Positions 59,496-64,000 of a stretch of 64,000 nt of DNA are shown piece by piece. The notes beneath the pieces are model-generated. The model was not told the origin of the DNA. It ran no database searches and saw only the letters and a program-made list of their open reading frames with translations. Position numbers and translations under genes: made by a program. Every line of letters starts with the position of its first letter. Position 1 is the first letter of the stretch. Source of the DNA: Macrostomum hystrix (taxonomy: Eukaryota > Platyhelminthes > Macrostomidae); NCBI GenBank assembly GCA_950097015.1, contig CATNEN010000031.1, positions 434,001-498,000 on the forward strand, read 5' to 3'.

Positions 59496-60950
59496 ATGAT
59501 GATCCCCGGAATATCATGTCTGCAAGTTAACACCCAGCACTGCGTGGCAGCATCAGTCAATCTGATGCGCACGACAGAGCGCATGATGCCGGGCCTTGTA
59601 CTTGTGCAGGAGCCCTGGCTATCAAAGAACAAGCCAAGCAACATTCCTGCTGGCTATGACTGCTTCTGCATGGCAGACTCTGTCCGCCCTAGATCACTGA
59701 TCTATGCCGCAAAAGCCTTAAATGCGTGGATGAGACCCGATCTCTCTAACGGGGACATCTGCGTCATCCAATCTGCACACATTGTGCCTAACAAGTTGAC
59801 CCTCGTGGCATCCGCCTACCTGGCAGGCGACGCCCCCGTGGTTAGCGATACCCTCGTCGCCCTCTGTGAATTCGCCAGGGCACGAAACTTCGAGCTGCTC
59901 CTCGCGGGAGATGTAAACTCGCATCACACCCACTGGGGTAGCTCAAAAATCAATGACCGCGGCGAAGAGCTCCTGGCCTTCGTCAGCGGCACGCCTCTAA
60001 ACTTCTGCAATGTGGGCAACACGCCCACTTTCGACAATGGGCGGTGGGCTGAGGTGCTTGACGTCACCCTGGCCTCACCCGGCATCCTCCCAAGGGTGCT
60101 GGGGTGGGAGGTGTGGGAGACCGAAAGCTCGCTCTCGGACCACCGTTTCATCCGTTTCAACATCGGCACCCCCGATAAGAAGCAAAAGCCTATTTGGAGG
60201 CGTAATGTCAGAAATACCGACTGGCCCGCGTTCAGCCAAAAGCTGCATGAGGGCCTTCGGGATTCTGACCCCTCCATGGCCATGGAAACCACGCAGGACC
60301 TGGATGGAGTGGCTGCCCTGCTGGGCGGCGCCATCACAGAGGCCTACGAAATGGCTTGCCCGCTCAAAGCCTACAAAGGCAAAAAATCGGCCCCCTGGTG
60401 GAACCCCGAGCTCGGAGTCCTAAGACGCCGAGCTAAGGCTCTCCAGAGGAAGCTGAAAACCTCGCACGACCCTGATGACAAAGAGGCCTATACTCGCGCC
60501 ATCCACGAGTTTAAGGGCCGGGTCAGAAGGGCAAAAGCGGACAAGTGGCGACAATACTGCGAAGGGCTTGAGGGCTCGCGGCCCACGGCCCGCGTGGTAA
60601 AGGCGCTCACCAACGACCGCTTCTCCAAGCTCTCATCGATTAAAAAGCCGGACGGCTCGATCACTGAGCGCCCGGAGGAAACGCTCGAGCTTATGCTAGG
60701 GCATTTCTTCCCGAGTGTACCGGCGCACTTCGGCCCAGACGACCACTCGCGTGGAGGTCAGGGCCTGGCTCAGTCACTCGTTACGAATGACCGCATCGTT
60801 CGCGCGGCTAAGTCATTCAATCCTTTTAAAGCACCTGGGCCAGATGGTATATATCCGGCCTTTCTGCATGAAGCGGTTAAAAATGGCCGCTTCCTCCATC
60901 TCCTCTGCAGACTTCTACGGGCCTGCATCGTGCTGGGCTACGTACTATAA
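59496..60950 (+). pseudogene. LINE ORF2: intact AP endonuclease, truncated reverse transcriptase
   Basis: Begins 12 bases after the ORF1 stop. Endonuclease motifs occur in order: LQVN, LVQEPW, ASAYLAGD, LLAGDVNSHHTHWGS, FDNGRWAEVLDVTLAS and the catalytic SDHRF. A linker with Lys/Arg-rich helices follows, then the reverse transcriptase entry motif KSFNPFKAPGPDGIYPAFLH. The frame ends about 25 codons later in unrelated sequence, so fingers, palm and the YADD box are missing. There are no frameshifts or stops in 480 codons, so the break is recent relative to decay. The set of motifs places it in the R1/jockey/I group. Confidence 0.9.
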
Positions 60951-61099
60951 GACTTAGAAATCTGAATGGAATTTAAGCGAGCGTTAGTTGGTAACTAAAA
61001 CTAAAAATAGCAACAGCAGAAAGTGCGAGCAACCGAAAGGAGAATGATTAGACAAAATCCGCCCCCAGAGATTAACTATTCATTTCAGCGCAGGCCCGG

Positions 61100-61330
61100 T
61101 TCGGCATGACAGCAGCTGTGCCGACGTGGAGCTGGCTGAGACCGGATCCGCAGAGGCGCTGACGTGGAGCTGCCGGAGACCGGAACGCAGCTGTGCTGAC
61201 GTGGAGCTCCCGGAATCAACCCGGCCTACCCCGACCTGCAGCTGCCTGCATCGACCCAGCCCAGTCTGAAATTGGAGCCGCCCGGACCCGATCGGGAACG
61301 AGATCTGGAGGAGGCCGGAACCGCACAAGA
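61100..61330. repeat. GC-rich segment with imperfect GCTGACGTGGAGCT repeats
   Basis: The phrase GACGTGGAGCT occurs three times (about 61126, 61159, 61198) with GGAGACCGG between, in a GC-rich block. Its composition resembles retroelement coding sequence, but no frame is clearly preserved. Confidence 0.5.
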
Positions 61331-61548
61331 AGACTGGATCGATGAAGGGAAAGGGGATAATGAACAGTAGGAAAGAGGTCTCAGTAGAATTGGGAACGCA
61401 TCCTAACTCAACTAAGGTATTTTCAGGACTTTTCCCCACCTCCCATAGAAAATGGGTTGGCGTGCCTGCTAACCAACTAGTTTAATGACAACAACTGTAC
61501 TAGACTCGAGGCTGCGACCTCACTCACCCCAAATTCTCATGCGTACTG

Positions 61549-61900
61549 TTGCTATGGTATTTTCTTCCCCTCGGATCGAGGGTTTTAAAGACATTATATA
61601 TATTGGTGCGGAGCGCGGAAAAAGATTCGCCGCTCCAGTTAGTTAGAGACTCACTTTGAGCTCCGTTTAGAAAATCATTGTGGTTGCGTTCTTTCTTAAG
61701 TAGAATCAGTGATAACGATCTAGAGATATCACCACTGCCAGCCGGTATACTGAGTATCGATAGTCGTTAGGAGTTATAGCCTTCAAGACTTTTAGACTGC
61801 AATAAACCGCTAGACAAAGTATAGGAAAACTACGAGTGAAGAAGAAGAGGAACACCAAACTTGAAGCGCTATACGTGGTTCCCAGACCTACGAGTCATCT
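61549..61900 (+). repeat. Candidate 5' LTR of the Ty3-type retrotransposon
   Basis: Starts TGTTGCTATGG, has a TATATATATT element near 61596-61606 and an AATAAA near 61800. A TGG-initial stretch (TGGTTCCCAGACC, about 61878) could serve as a primer-binding site. With no second LTR in the window the boundaries are guesses. Confidence 0.35.
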
Positions 61901-63089
61901 AGTAAGCAGTCTACAATTTTCAACCTGACGACATCGACCAGTAATGGCTGAGTAATTTCCGACGGTGGAGGAAGGAACGCGGAAGGCCAGGATGAGTGCT
62001 GTCATACAATTGTTTCTCTACTAAGTAAATTACATCGTGTCGTAATAGGACATGTGCGTTTCTTATTGAAAAAGTTCAAAAAAATGTGATAAAATTCTAA
62101 AAACAAACAAAAAAAAAAAGTAGAATAGTTATGTACAAAGCTACGGTATGATTTTCCTTAGAAGAGAAATATTTAGCAATTGGTGAAGCAACTCACCAAA
62201 GCCGCATCAATAGCGAGGGGCTACCAGGAAGTTGTTTAAAACAAAGGACTATAGTCGATTTATTATATATGGTGTACTCAGTTAAAGAATTCAGGCAGCG
62301 CTGACCAGCATTACCACATATCAAAACTTAGGCTTTAAAAGAAGCCTTTGTAGGAGCCGGCCGACTCAACACAGGTAAAGGACCTGTCAAGTGATTTGCA
62401 GCATTAAAAGTACACCGGAAAGGGCTTTTTATTGTTATAGCGCGCTTCAATAGGCTCAGTAGGATAGCAGACCTTCTGAGGAGAGTTATACTCTTGGCAC
62501 GAGGGACTGAGCGGACACAGAGGGGGGAAGAACTCACTTAGGCTCTGTACACTGCGTCTATCTGACTCAACTCTCCAGCAAACGCGGCAGCCCGCCCATA
62601 GCGCTGAAGATCTGCTACACAGCGTGTTAGGGTAAGTATTTGTGCCCCCAACCTAGGTAGCCAGTCCACGAGACAACCTCGAGGCATTTCTGAATAAAGT
62701 GAAATGCGTAGCCCAACTAGCCGATAAGGCCGAAAGCGGAAAATTAAAATGCTTAATCATTAAAAGTGCATGAGTATAAAATGCTGCAACCATATTATTT
62801 AGCCGAGCGCACACTCACGATAAGCGCGACAAAAATGCACTTATTTATTTGTCTAAGGCAACAAAAATTTTTACATATTGACAGCACCACCTGGCCGGAA
62901 ACGTATCCGATACCTCTACCCCATTTCTCATATTTGAATTTCACTTAAAATTTTGTGAGATCCTAGATAGATCAGAGCACACACTGACAGGATACTTTGC
63001 TGAAGTCAAGCTGATTAAATACGCATCACTTACATTCATATCGTTTGCGGCCAACTCCGCAAAGAACCAATAGACTTGAATACCAGCAT
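61901..63089 (+). other. Leader of the LTR retrotransposon
   Basis: About 1.2 kb between the candidate primer site and the gag start, without an open frame. It is long for a gypsy leader, so unrelated sequence or a nested insertion may be included. Confidence 0.35.
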
Positions 63090-64000
63090 ATGAATAACGG
63101 AACTCTTGACCAAGACATTCAAACAGGCACTAACAGAACTCCAGAACCCGGAGAACCTGAACAGCAACAACTGCAACAGCAGCCAGGAAACCAGTTAGAG
63201 CACGACGACGACAACCACGAGCATTCATCAGACTCGGACAACGAGGACAACGCAATGGATGATCTCCAGAACCAAGTCCGCGAACTACAGCAACGTCTAG
63301 CCATGGCACACGGCAGGGACCTACCAGCCATTGTCCAAGCTCTCAAGCTATCGGCAGGAGACTACGAAATGGGACAGCCATTTATCAAATGGCTAACCGA
63401 ATTTGAACTGCAGACAGCGACATATGGCCTAACAGATGGAGAAAAATGCCGCCTGCTACCACTCATGCTGCGCCCTAACGCACGTAATCAATACGCGGGA
63501 CTCCCACAAGCCGTCCGAGAAGACTATGGACAGGTACGAACACAACTCCGACAGCTGTATGACACCAGAGCGATAGACCGACCTACGGCGGTACTACAAC
63601 TCTCCATGAGGAAGATGCACCCAGGAGAGGACGTCAACAAGTTTATAGCCGACATCACACAACTGGTTGAGAACTCAGTGTTCCAAGAACCAGCTCCGGA
63701 AGGCGAGAACGACCATGACAGAGGCGCTAGAATCAACCGCAACAAGCGCATCATCCAGGACCACATCATGCTACACGTGCAACAGAATGCCACACCGGCA
63801 TTACGACTATATCTAGCCAGAGGACGTTACCAGACGGTCCCGGAGATGGTGCGTGAGGCGCTTCAATGGCAAGCACTGCGAGAGCTCGAACAGGAGTCCA
63901 ACGACATACACAAGCTGACAGCCATTGTAGCTCAGATGGAGACTACAATCAAGAAAGCGGATCAGCGCAACCAGGACCGAGGCCCACAGCCACAGAAAGA
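63090..64000 (+). CDS. Retrotransposon Gag (Ty3/gypsy type), runs off the window
   Basis: The ATG at 63090 opens 303 codons with no stop to the edge. The N-terminus is Gln/Asp/Glu-rich (QQQLQQQPGNQ, DDDNHEHSSDSDNED) with a short coiled coil (LQNQVRELQQRLA). The capsid-like part has the retrotransposon Gag pattern: FIKWLTEFELQTATYGL, KCRLLPLMLRPNARNQYAGL, QLRQLYDTRAIDR, LQLSMRKMHPGEDVNKFIAD, then TVPEMVREALQWQALRELEQ. A zinc knuckle would be expected past the edge. The frame is clean, suggesting a young copy. Confidence 0.85.
   Translation, partial: MNNGTLDQDIQTGTNRTPEPGEPEQQQLQQQPGNQLEHDDDNHEHSSDSDNEDNAMDDLQNQVRELQQRLAMAHGRDLPAIVQALKLSAGDYEMGQPFIKWLTEFELQTATYGLTDGEKCRLLPLMLRPNARNQYAGLPQAVREDYGQVRTQLRQLYDTRAIDRPTAVLQLSMRKMHPGEDVNKFIADITQLVENSVFQEPAPEGENDHDRGARINRNKRIIQDHIMLHVQQNATPALRLYLARGRYQTVPEMVREALQWQALRELEQESNDIHKLTAIVAQMETTIKKADQRNQDRGPQPQK

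Larger units (their letters stand above)
58914..60950 (+). mobile_element. Non-LTR retrotransposon (R1/jockey-like), truncated at both ends
   Basis: Contains the tail of ORF1 and the first two-thirds of ORF2 in the usual order. The left boundary lies near 58914 where GC-rich coding sequence begins, and the right boundary near 60946 where homology stops inside the reverse transcriptase. Loss of the 3' end is unusual for LINE insertions, which normally lose the 5' end. No target duplication is seen. Confidence 0.85.

Noticed and set aside
58970-59644. A 224-codon minus-strand frame
   Set aside because: It is a GC-rich shadow opposite LINE ORF1 and the start of ORF2.

Overview
This is nuclear DNA of an animal, read mostly from four spliced genes, all on the minus strand: a FERM-domain protein of the band 4.1/EPB41L type (4401-9501, 3' end not in the window), a coiled-coil protein ending in a GRIP-like domain (11676-14872), a seven-repeat protocadherin (17752-30096) and an NDR/STK38/Tricornered kinase (46088-48034). 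Exon joins were worked out by hand from splice sites and reading phase; the last three give closed frames of 901, 1098 and 469 residues. The protocadherin architecture, the absence of vertebrate-type repeats, and the presence of Penelope-like, R1/jockey-like and Ty3-type retroelements plus two tRNA-derived SINE families suggest an invertebrate, perhaps a lophotrochozoan such as a flatworm. The species cannot be fixed from the sequence alone.

Layout: 1-9.5 kb is the FERM gene and its 3' flank or introns, packed with minisatellites (21/30-bp, 73-bp, 31-bp and 25-bp units). 9.5-17.7 kb holds the GRIP-protein gene between two gene-poor spacers. 17.7-30.1 kb is the protocadherin, whose introns carry 18-, 23-, 60- and 5-bp tandem arrays. 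30-46 kb is largely gene-free: a CATTCCC-type array, a Penelope-like insertion with an inverted arm and a hammerhead-like motif, copies of two SINE families, a diverged fold-back element, a 1.35-kb array of 19-bp units and a 66-bp perfect triplication. 46-48 kb is the NDR kinase, with a possible alternative first exon at 50.7 kb. 50-58 kb is mostly unassigned, with two exon-like segments. 58.9-60.95 kb is a LINE fragment with an intact endonuclease domain cut off inside the reverse transcriptase. 61.5-64 kb is the 5' part of an LTR retrotransposon whose gag frame runs off the window.

The genes do not form a pathway. The FERM protein, protocadherin and NDR kinase are all of kinds that act at the cell cortex and in adhesion or morphogenesis, but that is a family-level remark and not evidence of co-regulation. 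The most distinctive property of the window is its tandem repeats: about a dozen unrelated arrays cover roughly 9 kb (about 14%), and at least four have internal higher-order duplications of about 300-430 bp.
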